64,000 nt of DNA, from positions 620,001-684,000 of the forward strand of contig CBDCBH010000003.1 of assembly GCA_965214235.1 (NCBI GenBank), given 5' to 3'. The notes under the pieces were generated by a model. The model was given only the letters and a program-made list of their open reading frames with translations, was not told the origin of the DNA and did no database searches. How positions within the stretch are numbered: the stretch's first letter is position 1; each line of letters opens with the position of its first letter. This stretch comes from Ilyomonas sp965214235 (GTDB lineage Bacteria; Bacteroidota; Bacteroidia; Chitinophagales; Chitinophagaceae). Position numbers and translations under genes: made by a program. Of the stretch, positions 17,964 through 27,863 are shown one piece after another.

Positions 17964-18701
17964 TCAAACAAAAAACACTCTCTGGATAGTCCAATACAAA
18001 GCAATCAATCCAATTAAAACAGATAACGGAAATACAACGCGCTTTCTATAATTGGGTATATTTTTTAAGGGAATAATAACCAATGCAAACACTGTAAGAA
18101 TTATAGTGATTTGCCCTAACTCCACGCCAACATTAAATGATAAAATAGAAGTGGCGAATTTGTTTCGCGGCAACCCGATTTCGTTGAGCGAGCTTGCAAA
18201 ACCCATCCCGTGAATCAAGCCGAACATAAACACAATTAACACACGCCAGGGTTTTAGTTCGGTAAGCAATAAATTTTCAACCGCAATAAATAAAATAGAC
18301 AGCGCAATGATAGGCTCAACCACGGCACTCGGCGCTACTATAATGTTTTGCATACTTAGCGCCAGCGTGATGGAATGCGCCACTGTGAAAGCCGTTGCCT
18401 GCCATAAAATAACACTTACTTTGGTGCTTAATAAACACAAGCCGGTTACAAACAAAATATGATCGAAACCTTGCGGTAAGATGTGTGTAAAGCCGAGCTT
18501 TAAATAAAACCAAATGACATGATCCGTGGGTGCTTTTTCTAACGCATAATTGATGGTGTGTGCATACAATGATGTTGCAGAAAATAGCAGTAAAAACAAA
18601 CCTGCGCATGAAGATATCCATGCAAAATCTTTATGCTGCAATCGGTTGTTTTTTAAATGCCCTTTTTGGTTATAATTTAACTTCAATAGCAGCCGTCTCA
18701 T
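17964..18701 (-). CDS. HupE/UreJ-2 family membrane protein
   Basis: Membrane protein of 245 residues with a signal-like first helix ending ATSLYAH, then about six helices. Family marks: HILPQGFDHILFV, AFTVAHSITLALS, LIHGMGFASSL and SFNVGVELGQI. The conserved His residues in membrane segments suit metal transport, and HupE/UreJ relatives are proposed nickel/cobalt permeases, though no urease or hydrogenase is in view. The ATG at 18701 overlaps the upstream TPR gene by 32 bp. A TTG at 18641 would remove the overlap and give a tidier signal peptide, so the start is uncertain. Confidence 0.85.
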   Translation of the reverse strand: MRRLLLKLNYNQKGHLKNNRLQHKDFAWISSCAGLFLLLFSATSLYAHTINYALEKAPTDHVIWFYLKLGFTHILPQGFDHILFVTGLCLLSTKVSVILWQATAFTVAHSITLALSMQNIIVAPSAVVEPIIALSILFIAVENLLLTELKPWRVLIVFMFGLIHGMGFASSLNEIGLPRNKFATSILSFNVGVELGQITIILTVFALVIIPLKNIPNYRKRVVFPLSVLIGLIALYWTIQRVFFV

Positions 18702-20016
18702 TCTTCAAAGATGGGTCGATGTAAGGATTAGAAAGTGAGGTTTCAGCTAAGGTTGTTTTTGCTAATTCTTTGTCGCCGGCTTTATAAAAAATTAATGCAG
18801 CACGACTTAATAAAACAGGGTTTTTAGAATGCGTTTTTAAAGCTGTTTTCATGTAAGAAGCGGCTTTGGCATAATCGCCGAGGTTGTAATATACCCAGGC
18901 AACTGTTTCATTTACATCAATGTTTTCAGGGCGCCGGTTCCATTCCAGCATCGCATGTTCAAGAGCTTTGTTTTTATCGCCTAATTTTAAATAATCGTAA
19001 GCCAGTTCTCTGTCTGCATAGTGCCCCATGGTCGGGTCGGCTGCGCTTGCCTGTGCATCTTTGTTTAAGCCATCCACTACATCCTGCAATATGTCATCTG
19101 CTTTTTTGGTTTGCCCGATGCGGCGATACACATCACTCATTTCTTCTTTTACTGTGTTATCAGTTACAATCGAATCGGCTTTTTGATACAAAACAATGGC
19201 TTTATTATAATCGTTATTCGCCACAGCCACATGAGCCAATCCAACCAGCGCATACGCATAATCGGGTCTCATAGTTAACGATTGGTTGTACAACGTTTCA
19301 GCTGTTTTATAATCGCCGGTTTTTTCGTATAAGCCAGCTAATTGCGAGCGTGTCCATTCAGTATATTCATCGCCTTGACCGCCTGCGGTAGCAGCTTGTT
19401 GCATAGCAGCAATAGAACCTTTATAATCACCAAAAATTTCGCGCAGGTAGGAGATGCGTGAATACGATGTCAAATCAGGGCGGATAGAAACCATCTTATC
19501 AGCATATTTTACAGCTGAATCGTACTGCCCCATTTCTACATTGCCATCTACCATCAACCCATAAATATAAGCATTGTAAGGATTGATTTGCTGCGCCTGA
19601 TGAGCCACTGTTAAGCCATCGGCAAAGTGGTGCTGCGACATATAAATGAGCGATTTATAAACCAGCGCATCAAAGTTGTTCGGGTTCTGCGATAGCACAT
19701 CATTTATGTACTTCATTGCAGCTTTATCGTAGTACACATGGTTGCCTGTTATGCGGGCTTCTTTTATGTACAAAGCCGCTAATTGCAAAGCCGATTTTGT
19801 ATCTGCCGGATCGGTTTGCAAAGACTTTAGCAATGTGGCTGCTCTCTTTTTGGTAAGCTGCCATTCGGGTGTGTTGGTTGCACTTCCTTTTCTATCTAAC
19901 AAACCATACGCTTTGTTAGCTTCTTCCGTTTGTTTTTGATGATATTTTACAACAATGCCAACAATGGCTAAACAAAAAACAATAATGCAGATTAAATAAA
20001 TGGTACTCTTCTTCAT
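18670..20016 (-). CDS. Membrane-anchored tetratricopeptide-repeat protein
   Basis: 448 residues. An N-terminal helix (IYLICIIVFCLAIVGIVV) anchors a periplasmic array of about eight to ten TPR-like repeats; examples are the segments around KTAETLYNQSLTMRPDYAYA and KAASYMKTALKTHSKNP. TPR arrays bind partner proteins. It overlaps the HupE-like gene and follows the two DUF4331 genes, so it likely works with them in the envelope. ATG at 20016 chosen over a TTG nine bases upstream. Confidence 0.82.
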   Translation of the reverse strand: MKKSTIYLICIIVFCLAIVGIVVKYHQKQTEEANKAYGLLDRKGSATNTPEWQLTKKRAATLLKSLQTDPADTKSALQLAALYIKEARITGNHVYYDKAAMKYINDVLSQNPNNFDALVYKSLIYMSQHHFADGLTVAHQAQQINPYNAYIYGLMVDGNVEMGQYDSAVKYADKMVSIRPDLTSYSRISYLREIFGDYKGSIAAMQQAATAGGQGDEYTEWTRSQLAGLYEKTGDYKTAETLYNQSLTMRPDYAYALVGLAHVAVANNDYNKAIVLYQKADSIVTDNTVKEEMSDVYRRIGQTKKADDILQDVVDGLNKDAQASAADPTMGHYADRELAYDYLKLGDKNKALEHAMLEWNRRPENIDVNETVAWVYYNLGDYAKAASYMKTALKTHSKNPVLLSRAALIFYKAGDKELAKTTLAETSLSNPYIDPSLKNETAAIEVKL

Positions 20017-20208
20017 ACAAAGCAATCAGTTTATAAACAATGATAGAATATTGAATTTAAAAATACGGTTTTTATTTACTCCACTTTTATAACTCTTGTT
20101 GAACATCGTTTCGCTTTAAGCGAACATTTCAACACTTTGTAAATAAGTTAAGCACGTTGAACGTATGAGTAACAATACAAAAAATCTTCGTTTGTAAATG
20201 GGTGTAAA

Positions 20209-20244
20209 AAAACATTACACGGCTGTTACACCGTGTAATGTTTT
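20209..20244 (-). terminator. Strong hairpin after the DUF4331 genes
   Basis: 14-bp arms AAAACATTACACGG and CCGTGTAATGTTTT around an 8-nt loop, 29 bp beyond the second DUF4331 stop. On the minus strand it ends in seven T residues. It should end the DUF4331 transcript, so the TPR and HupE genes may have their own promoter between it and 20016 or depend on read-through. Confidence 0.75.
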
Positions 20245-20272
20245 ATTTTAAAAAACACAAATCATATTGCAC

Positions 20273-22552
20273 TTATTCTTTTGCAATCTTCTTTGTATCT
20301 ATCTGCTTACCATTGATATCGGTTGCAACAACTGTATAAACGCCTCTTGATAATGATGATACATTAATTGTAGCATTATTGTCTTTTACAACCTGTGCCA
20401 TCACTCTCTTTCCGGCATTGTCGTATAATGTTATACGAAGGTTGGCAACAGTAGAAAATACCTTCACAAAATTGGTAGCCGGGTTCGGCGTTATTGTAAT
20501 TATATTGTTGTTTACAAATTCAATAGCCTGCACTGGCGAAGTAATGGTTCTGCCATCTTTACCAATCTGCGTAATACGGTAGTAATTAATTTTTACAAGC
20601 GATGGAGAAGCGTGTAAATATTGATAACTGCTGTTGTTTGCATTATGAGAAGTTACTGTAATTAATGTTGAATAATGAATGCCATCTGTACTGTATTCAA
20701 CATTGTAATGATCACTGTTTACTTCATCACTAACCTGCCATTTAAGCGACACTGTTTGGTTTAGCTTTGTAGCTGTAAAGCCCATAAAACGCACAGGTAA
20801 CACCGTGCTTTGCGGACCCACATACTGATTACCGGTAAAACCTCTCCATGGCGTTTGCACATAAGGGAAGCACCATTTGAAAGTGGTATCGTTATGAGTA
20901 ACACCCGCATTAAAGGTGAGTACATTTAGCAAATCCGGTGTAACGGGGCTTGCTGTTTGGTTAAGTACATAATCATCATACCACAAACCGATGGCTGCTA
21001 AAGCTACGCCGCTTACGGCTTGCAGCTCGATAGAAGTTACATCGTCTTCCAACCTTCTTCCGTTCGGAAAACCATCCATGTTGGGAATAAACTGAAGCGT
21101 ATCGCTTCCATTGTATTTAGAATTTGTAAGTCCTAACACGGCTGCATTTATAATTCCATCAGGGCTGAATGCACTATCCCTGCGTGATGTAGGCGGCACT
21201 GCCATATTCAAACGAAGATAATCGCCCAGAGTTGGCAGGAAGTTATTGATAAATGGTTTGCCTGGCGCCAATGGGTTGCCGGCAGGTTTGCCGGTTGCCA
21301 ACTGGTAAGGAGGCAGATTAGGTACGCCGGTATAAAAAATTGGCAGAATATCTACGGAACGTGGGCTGTGATTATTGGGCAGGAGTATGTTACCAAAAAT
21401 AGCCGGATCTAATGCTGTTCCCTTTAAAGCTGCATTACCTTTTAAAACATACAAACCTTCTTTGCCATTTCTGAAATCAACATTACCAAGTGCAGTTTGC
21501 GATTTGGTTTGAATGCGAAGTTTTGACAAGCCTGGTACAGCACCGCCAAATTGCGAATCATCCATATACAAAGCCAACTCGGGATTTTCAAAATATGGAA
21601 TGAAAGAAGAGTCGCCAGACGGATAAGTTGCGTTCCACTTGTCTTTATAACCAATTGGAATAATCACTTCGTTGGTTAATGGCATACCCAAACGAGATAC
21701 CTGAACCCAATTGCCGGAACTAGCATAAGTACCGGAACTTGTATCGAATGTTGACATACTGGGTCTACTTGCCGAAGCATATACGCCAATAACAAATCTC
21801 GAATCTAAAATGTTTTTTGCAGAGTCAACAGGAAGCCCGTTTTTTTGCAACATCGAAATTGGCACTTGTATGCAAATAGAATGACAGTTATATTTTGCCA
21901 GTCCATCTCTGCCGGTTTGCCTAAAGCCGCCAACATCAAAAGCGCCGCCTAAATCAACAAAGAACGGATCATCAATAGGACCGCAAAAAACGGTTTCTCC
22001 GGTACTTGCCGGAGTTATAGCGCTTGACATCAAATTATCGTAGCTGGTTCCTAATCCAACAGTTGAATTATCAATAGAACGAGGACCGATATTATTAGGC
22101 GGAACGACGCCATTTGTAATAATAGCAGTAAATGTTTGACCGCCATTTGTGCTCTTCTCGCAAGTGTACGTTGTTTTTAAATTTTGCTTGCCCAGCCTGA
22201 TGTTGAAGAAAGTAGTCGGATCCTGATTCGTACTTGTAAAAGTGAAGCGATAAATAATATCATCGCCTGGTGTAGCCGTGTTGTTATCTATATGAATTTC
22301 GTAGCGGATATTTTCTCCAAAATTATAATAATTGGGTCCGCCATTAGGCAATTCAAACGGAATATAATCAGCTATTAAAATCACTTTACTACTATCGCAG
22401 GGACTGCGAAAAGCGTACAAATCGGTATTATCTGCCAGCGGATCATTTGAGATTAAAGGCGCCTCGCGGTGAGACGATGCGGAAGCCGTATAGCTAATGG
22501 CAGTGCAAAGCAACGCGGCTGTACATAATTTTATAATTGATTTCATTTTCAT
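20273..22552 (-). CDS. DUF4331 secreted protein with type IX sorting domain
   Basis: 759 residues. A signal peptide precedes the DUF4331 hallmark ASSHREAPLISNDPLADNTD at about residue 25. The DUF4331 region runs to about residue 585, then comes a fibronectin-like segment (about 595-680) and a C-terminal sorting domain beginning ITITPNPATNFVKV and ending with a GVYTVV segment and a basic tail. Such tails direct secretion by the type IX system and surface attachment. DUF4331 function is unknown. It lies 13 bp after its paralogue at 22566-24338, with which it shares most of its sequence, so the pair is a tandem duplication. Confidence 0.88.
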   Translation of the reverse strand: MKMKSIIKLCTAALLCTAISYTASASSHREAPLISNDPLADNTDLYAFRSPCDSSKVILIADYIPFELPNGGPNYYNFGENIRYEIHIDNNTATPGDDIIYRFTFTSTNQDPTTFFNIRLGKQNLKTTYTCEKSTNGGQTFTAIITNGVVPPNNIGPRSIDNSTVGLGTSYDNLMSSAITPASTGETVFCGPIDDPFFVDLGGAFDVGGFRQTGRDGLAKYNCHSICIQVPISMLQKNGLPVDSAKNILDSRFVIGVYASASRPSMSTFDTSSGTYASSGNWVQVSRLGMPLTNEVIIPIGYKDKWNATYPSGDSSFIPYFENPELALYMDDSQFGGAVPGLSKLRIQTKSQTALGNVDFRNGKEGLYVLKGNAALKGTALDPAIFGNILLPNNHSPRSVDILPIFYTGVPNLPPYQLATGKPAGNPLAPGKPFINNFLPTLGDYLRLNMAVPPTSRRDSAFSPDGIINAAVLGLTNSKYNGSDTLQFIPNMDGFPNGRRLEDDVTSIELQAVSGVALAAIGLWYDDYVLNQTASPVTPDLLNVLTFNAGVTHNDTTFKWCFPYVQTPWRGFTGNQYVGPQSTVLPVRFMGFTATKLNQTVSLKWQVSDEVNSDHYNVEYSTDGIHYSTLITVTSHNANNSSYQYLHASPSLVKINYYRITQIGKDGRTITSPVQAIEFVNNNIITITPNPATNFVKVFSTVANLRITLYDNAGKRVMAQVVKDNNATINVSSLSRGVYTVVATDINGKQIDTKKIAKE

Positions 22553-22565
22553 TTCTTTTTTGTGG

Positions 22566-24338
22566 TTAGAATCTTTGTTGAAGCGTGTAATCGTATCCTC
22601 TCCACGGTGTTTGCACGTAAGGGAAAGAAGCTTTAAATGTTGTATCGTTATGCGTTGGTCCGGCTGTAAATGTTAATACATTCACTAAGTCCTGGGTTAC
22701 AGGGCTTGTTGAAGTGCCGGGCACATAATCATCATACCACAAACCGATAGCTGCTAAAGCTACGCCGCTTACAGCTTGCAACTCGATGGTAGTAACATCA
22801 TCTTCCAGCCTTCTTCCATTAGGGAAACCATCCATATTAGGAATGAACTGAAGATTTGCATTGCTGTTAAATCTTGAGTCAGTTAATCCTAACACAGCCG
22901 CTTTTACAATTCCTTCCGAACTGAAATCAGGAGCATTTCTCGGCGTAACAGGCGTAGCCATATTTAGCCTCAGCATATCGCCCAGTGTTGGCAAAAAGTT
23001 GTTGATAAATGGTTTACCCACCGCTAATGGATTGCCTTTTTTGCCTGTTGCTAACTGGTAAGGTGGAACGTTAGGAACACCCGTATAAAAGATAGGCAAC
23101 AAATCAACCGCACGAGGGCTGATGCTATCAGGTAACAGTATTGAGCCATACTCGTTTTCTGCCAATGCAGTACCGCTTACAGCGGCTGTGCCTTTCAATG
23201 CATACAAACCTTTTTTTCCATTTCTAAAATCGAACCCTCTTGCAGAAGCCGTACCCAGCGCATTGGTTTGAATGCGCAATGCATTTAAAGAAGGAACAGC
23301 ACCGCCAAATTGAGTACCGTCCATATACAAAGCCAGTTCGGGATTTTTAAAATAAGATGCAAAATTGAGATCTTTTGTCGGATCGCTTGCGTTCCATTTA
23401 TCTTTATAACCAATTGGAATCACAGCTTCATTGGTTAACGGCATACCCAAACGAGATACCTGAACCCAGGGACCTTCAAACGTTTTTGTGCCATCGGTGT
23501 TAAACACTTTTGTTTGCTGGCGGCTGGCGCTTGCCCAAACACCAATTACAAAATCCGGATCCAAAATATTTTTAGCAGATGTTACCGGCAAGCCAGATTT
23601 TTGAAGCAAAGCAATGGGTATCTTCAATGCAATAGTATGTACGTTATAACGTGCCAAACCATCTTTGGTTGGGTTTGTTGAATTGCCTTGAGGACGGAAA
23701 TTGCCCACATCAAAAACACCACCCAAATCAACAAAAAACGGATCGTCAGCAGGACCGCAAAAAACGGTTTCTGCATTGGGAAGCTTAACAGTTGCATTTG
23801 TAATGAGTGTATTGTAATTAGGGACGCCTAAACCAACCGGAGTAGAATCTATCGAGCGAGGGCCAATGTTATTAGGAGGAACAATGCCATTCGTTATGAT
23901 AGCAATAAATGTTTGTCCGCCATCAGTACTCTTCTCGCAGGTGTACGTTGTTTTTAAATTCTGTTTGCCCAACCTGATATTGAAGAAGGTAGTTGAATCC
24001 TGATCTACCTGCTGAAACGTAAACCGATACGTGATATCATCGCCGGTTGTGGTGGTTTTGTTTTTAATGTGAATTTCATAACGGATGCCGGTTCCGAAAG
24101 TATAATAATTCGGACCACCTTCCGGTAGTTCAAACGGAATGTAGTTAGCAAGAATCGTTACAGTTGTGGTATCGTCCGGACTGCGGAATGCGTAAACATC
24201 CGTGTTGTCTGCCAGCGGATCGTTTGAAATTAATGGTGCTTCTCTATGCGAGGAAGCGAAAGCGGCATTCATCGTTATTGCAGCAAGCAATAACAACGAA
24301 AACCGCCAAAAGGCAATGCGTACAGTTTTCCTACTCAT
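22566..24338 (-). CDS. DUF4331 secreted protein without sorting domain
   Basis: 590 residues with an N-terminal signal peptide and the same ASSHREAPLISNDPLADNTD hallmark. It matches the first 585 or so residues of the downstream paralogue closely (for example FFNIRLGKQNLKTTYTCEKS in both) but ends directly after the DUF4331 domain with GYDYTLQQRF. Lacking the type IX tail, it would stay in the periplasm or leave by another path. It is the first gene of the minus-strand set and lies opposite the TonB receptor gene. Confidence 0.88.
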   Translation of the reverse strand: MSRKTVRIAFWRFSLLLLAAITMNAAFASSHREAPLISNDPLADNTDVYAFRSPDDTTTVTILANYIPFELPEGGPNYYTFGTGIRYEIHIKNKTTTTGDDITYRFTFQQVDQDSTTFFNIRLGKQNLKTTYTCEKSTDGGQTFIAIITNGIVPPNNIGPRSIDSTPVGLGVPNYNTLITNATVKLPNAETVFCGPADDPFFVDLGGVFDVGNFRPQGNSTNPTKDGLARYNVHTIALKIPIALLQKSGLPVTSAKNILDPDFVIGVWASASRQQTKVFNTDGTKTFEGPWVQVSRLGMPLTNEAVIPIGYKDKWNASDPTKDLNFASYFKNPELALYMDGTQFGGAVPSLNALRIQTNALGTASARGFDFRNGKKGLYALKGTAAVSGTALAENEYGSILLPDSISPRAVDLLPIFYTGVPNVPPYQLATGKKGNPLAVGKPFINNFLPTLGDMLRLNMATPVTPRNAPDFSSEGIVKAAVLGLTDSRFNSNANLQFIPNMDGFPNGRRLEDDVTTIELQAVSGVALAAIGLWYDDYVPGTSTSPVTQDLVNVLTFTAGPTHNDTTFKASFPYVQTPWRGYDYTLQQRF

Positions 24339-24992
24339 ACATGTGAAAGTTTAAATTATAATTGTTGATATAATCCGAATTGATTTTTGCTGGTATAACA
24401 CGCTGTAATTTGTGTTATACGCAATTGATGACAGAAGCAGTTTGCATAATGAAAAAAAAATTTAAAAGCAGGTAAATGAGTTAATAAAACACAATATCAA
24501 AACGGTAAGACGGCTTTCTTATAATTTCTGTAAATGCTTTATGGTTAGTAAGCAATTAATTGAAGAAATTGCTGCGAATGGCATGTGTATAATCGTAATT
24601 TCTGCTTTATAATAAGAAATTATCAAATTTGAACCCATTTAAATTTTTTAATTAATAAATTCGTTACTCCATCTCTTACAGTAAATAAATTTGTTGTTGA
24701 AACCCACACCCCCATTGAATTTAAGCATCCGGAAATTCAACCTTAGATTTTGATTAAATTTTTATGTTGTTGTTTTTCATCTTTAATAAAAACAAAAAGC
24801 TCTCAAAACAAAGCAGGCAAATATATATTGTGTGTATTTTTTTTCCTTTCTGCAAACTAAACACAACATAAAATAAGTATCTCGTAACCGCAAAGCAAAC
24901 AATAGTTATCGTTTTTTAAAGTAAAAACAAACCTTATCTTCTCAATCGTTTACTTTGTAAATGTTTGTTCGGTAAATAAGATTTTTTAATTC
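24339..24992. other. Divergent intergenic region between DUF4331 and TonB-receptor sets
   Basis: 654 bp, very AT-rich and without a credible gene. It must hold the promoters of both divergent units. The only structure I can point to is the 9-bp inverted repeat at 24393-24420. I see no known riboswitch consensus. Confidence 0.6.
24393..24420. promoter_or_regulatory. Operator-like inverted repeat upstream of the DUF4331 genes
   Basis: Exact 9-bp arms GTATAACAC and GTGTTATAC separated by 10 bp, starting 55 bp upstream of the first DUF4331 start codon. The size and spacing suit a dimeric regulator. No regulator gene is adjacent to either set except the AraC-type gene at 27864-28781. Confidence 0.45.
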
Positions 24993-25355
24993 ATGAAGTA
25001 CGCGGCAGCTTATTATTTGTTTTTGCTGTATTGCACTGTGTTACTGCGTTGCGCAATACCAGTTGCCTGCGATGCTTTGAGTCATGTTTTTAATGAAGAA
25101 AAACACTTAGCTACCGTTCATGCTGTGTATGGCAACAACCATCTGGAAAAAGAAGTGGCAGCAAACGAAACAGATAATAACAAAACAGCAACCACTGTAA
25201 AGTATGAAGAACCGGTTCCGGTTCATTTACAAACTATTGTTTTATCTGTGGCAGGTTTACTGCCAGGCAACAGCAAAACAACGTTTTCTTTTATTCCATT
25301 TTTTTTCTTGAATGTTCATATCCCGCATCCCTTTCCTCCGCCCAAACTCTCCTGA
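24993..25355 (+). CDS. Small secreted or membrane protein preceding the TonB receptor
   Basis: 120 residues. N-terminal hydrophobic segment (YYLFLLYCTVLLRCAIPVA) like a signal peptide, a charged middle containing several His and Glu (NNHLEKEVAANETD), a second hydrophobic patch and a Pro/His-rich end (HIPHPFPPPKLS). I do not recognise the family. It is 154 bp before the TonB receptor on the same strand, which suggests a joint role, perhaps metal handling or gating; that is inference. Confidence 0.6.
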   Translation: MKYAAAYYLFLLYCTVLLRCAIPVACDALSHVFNEEKHLATVHAVYGNNHLEKEVAANETDNNKTATTVKYEEPVPVHLQTIVLSVAGLLPGNSKTTFSFIPFFFLNVHIPHPFPPPKLS

Positions 25356-25509
25356 CAAAATATTTAGAATCGAAACAACTAAAGTGCATTCTTAACTAAC
25401 AAAACAATTAAGTGCGCATGGCTTGTTGCTATGTTGCAGTTGACGTGTTTTAGTAAGATTAGCCTTTATTAAACAACAATATTTTTTCAGGCAACACTCA
25501 TTGCATTTT

Positions 25510-27795
25510 ATGAATAAACTTTTAGCTGTAGCAGCTATCAGTGTGTTTCAATTTTGCTTCTTTTTTGTTCATGCACAAAGTATAATCAAAGGAAGAGTAA
25601 CCGATAAAAACACACATGAGCCGCTTGAATCGGCTGTTATTACCAATACAAAAAATAATATCAATGTACTCACAGACAGAGAAGGAAATTTTACATTAAA
25701 AAATACAAATACTGAAGATGAAATAACCGTAAACTATATCGGGTATGCTACCCAAAAAATAAAAGCAGCCGAAGCCGGTAAACATATCAACATAGAGCTT
25801 GAAAAAGGTTCAATTAATTTAAAAGATGTGCTTATCACCAGCAAGCTAAATTCTATAACTACTTCGCGCGCGTTAAGCAGCCTTGACCTGAACATGAGAC
25901 CTGCGCGATCAGCACAGGATTTACTTCGCTTGGTGCCTGGGTTGTTTATTGCTCAGCAGGTTGGTGGCGGCAAAGCCGAACAAATATTTTTGCGCGGGTT
26001 TGATGCCGACCATGGAACTGACGTGAATATTTCGGTAGATGGCATGCCGGTGAATCTCGTATCGCAGGCGCACGGGCAAGGCTGGGCAGATTTGCATTAT
26101 TTGATTCCTGAAACCGTAGGCAGCTACGATTTTGGTAAAGGTCCTTATTACTCGAATAAAGGCGATTTCTGTACTGCCGGTTATGTTAGTTACAATACCA
26201 TTAATGTGCTGGATAAAAGTATGGTAAAAATAGAAGGAGGTCAATTCAATTCGTTTAGAGGAGTGGCTATGATTAACCTCCTAAGCGATAAAGCAAAACA
26301 AAGAGGGCAAAGCGCCTACATAGCTGGTGAAGCTTTATATACAGATGGACCCTTTGATTATGGTCAGCATTTTAAGCGATTTAATTTATTAGGTAAATTC
26401 AATACTCCTGTTGGCAAAAACAGTAAGCTAACTTTTATCTTTACTAATTTCAATTCTAAGTGGCGTGCTTCGGGTGAAATCCCGAACAGAGCTATCTCCG
26501 AAGGATATATACACGACCGTTTTGGTGTGATAGATAGCGGGCAGGGAGGCTATACAAACAGAACAAATATTAATGTAAAGCTAACTTCTTCCCTACCTAA
26601 TAATTGGATATTGGAAAACCAGTTGTATTATTCCAACTATTATTTTAACCTGCTTACCAATTTCACATTCTATCTCGTTGATCCGGTTAACGGAGATGAA
26701 TTCAACCAGCATGAAGCCAGAGATTTAGGCGGTTATAACGGAAAGCTCTCAAAACAAAAAATACTGGGAAATTCTGTTCTTACTTCCACTGTAGGGCTGA
26801 GCGCAAGATATGACCAAACACATCCAAGCTGGCTTGCACATTCGCTCAACCATAAAGTGCTAAATTACCTTCAGCTTGGAAATATTCATGAAACCAACCT
26901 TAACGGCTATCTCGATGAAACGCTTGAAAGGGGCAGATGGCTCTTCAATGCCGGTGTGCGGTTAGATTATCTTCATTTTTATTATCTAAGTACGGCTCCT
27001 TCTTCAGACAGTGCTGCATCTATTTATAATGGTGTAAAAACAAACCAGGGCAAATCTATCATCAGCCCAAAAATAAATATTCAATACACAGTTAATCCGC
27101 AGGTGCAGTTGTATGTAAAAACAGGAAAAGGATTTCATTCAAACGATGCGCGTGTAGTGATTGGCAATGAAGGTTTCCAAACGCTTCCTGCCGCTTACGG
27201 TGCCGATTTTGGTATCAACTGGAAACCTGCGCCACGGCTTTATATTAACGCCGCTTTGTGGTATATTTATCTGCAACAAGAGTTCACGTATGGTTCTGAT
27301 TATGGCGATGAAAGTGTAAGCCCAGGCGGAAAAACAATAAGAAAAGGAATTGATTTCTCTGCACGATACCAGGTTACAGACTGGCTTTATGGAGACATGA
27401 ATCTTAACTTTGCCCAACCTAGAGCTTTGGATGTTCCTAAAGGTCAGGATTATTTACCTACGGCTCCTACGTTTACAAGTACTGCAGGGTTGTATGTTCG
27501 TTTTAAAAACGGCATCAATGGAGGCATCAGCTACCGTTATCTTCACGACAGACCTGCCAATGCAGACTACAGTCTTGTTGCCAAAGGATACTTTCTTGCC
27601 GATCTTACCGCCAACTACACAAAGAAAAAATATGAAGTTGGTGTTTCAGTTGAAAACCTTTTTAACCAGGTATGGTACGAATCGCAGGTGGAGTATGTGT
27701 CGCGTTTAAAATACGAAACAGCACCGGTTGATGAAGTAAGCTATACGGCCGGCGTTCCGTTTTTTGCGAAGCTAAAATTCTCTGTATTCTTTTAA
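25510..27795 (+). CDS. TonB-dependent outer-membrane receptor
   Basis: 761 residues. Signal peptide ending in VHA, a carboxypeptidase-D-like regulatory domain (about residues 23-100, GRVTDKNTHEPLESAVI), a plug with LRLVPGLFIAQQVGGGKAEQ and RGFDADHGTDVNI, then a 22-strand-type barrel ending in an aromatic residue (FSVFF). It takes up a ligand from outside using TonB energy. There is no neighbouring SusD, so it is not a typical glycan importer; siderophore, cobalamin or metal chelate are likelier. The opposite strand carries the DUF4331-HupE set. ATG at 25510 preferred over TTG at 25501. Confidence 0.9.
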   Translation: MNKLLAVAAISVFQFCFFFVHAQSIIKGRVTDKNTHEPLESAVITNTKNNINVLTDREGNFTLKNTNTEDEITVNYIGYATQKIKAAEAGKHINIELEKGSINLKDVLITSKLNSITTSRALSSLDLNMRPARSAQDLLRLVPGLFIAQQVGGGKAEQIFLRGFDADHGTDVNISVDGMPVNLVSQAHGQGWADLHYLIPETVGSYDFGKGPYYSNKGDFCTAGYVSYNTINVLDKSMVKIEGGQFNSFRGVAMINLLSDKAKQRGQSAYIAGEALYTDGPFDYGQHFKRFNLLGKFNTPVGKNSKLTFIFTNFNSKWRASGEIPNRAISEGYIHDRFGVIDSGQGGYTNRTNINVKLTSSLPNNWILENQLYYSNYYFNLLTNFTFYLVDPVNGDEFNQHEARDLGGYNGKLSKQKILGNSVLTSTVGLSARYDQTHPSWLAHSLNHKVLNYLQLGNIHETNLNGYLDETLERGRWLFNAGVRLDYLHFYYLSTAPSSDSAASIYNGVKTNQGKSIISPKINIQYTVNPQVQLYVKTGKGFHSNDARVVIGNEGFQTLPAAYGADFGINWKPAPRLYINAALWYIYLQQEFTYGSDYGDESVSPGGKTIRKGIDFSARYQVTDWLYGDMNLNFAQPRALDVPKGQDYLPTAPTFTSTAGLYVRFKNGINGGISYRYLHDRPANADYSLVAKGYFLADLTANYTKKKYEVGVSVENLFNQVWYESQVEYVSRLKYETAPVDEVSYTAGVPFFAKLKFSVFF

Positions 27796-27808
27796 TAAAA
27801 CCTAATAA

Positions 27809-27838
27809 AACCTGCCAGGTTTAAAAGCCCGGCAGGTT
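27809..27838 (+). terminator. Hairpin after the TonB receptor gene
   Basis: Arms AACCTGCC and GGCAGGTT, 13 bp beyond the stop. No clear T-run follows. A variant of the same sequence (CTGCC-GGTTTAAAAGCC-CAGGTTAC) recurs at 30206-30236, so it may be a dispersed repeat rather than a dedicated terminator. Confidence 0.45.
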
Positions 27839-27863
27839 ACTTAAAATTGTTGGCTTAAGATTA

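Noticed and set aside
24339..25509. Cobalamin or other riboswitch upstream of the TonB receptor
   Set aside because: No B12-box or other recognised riboswitch core was found by eye in the two spacers.
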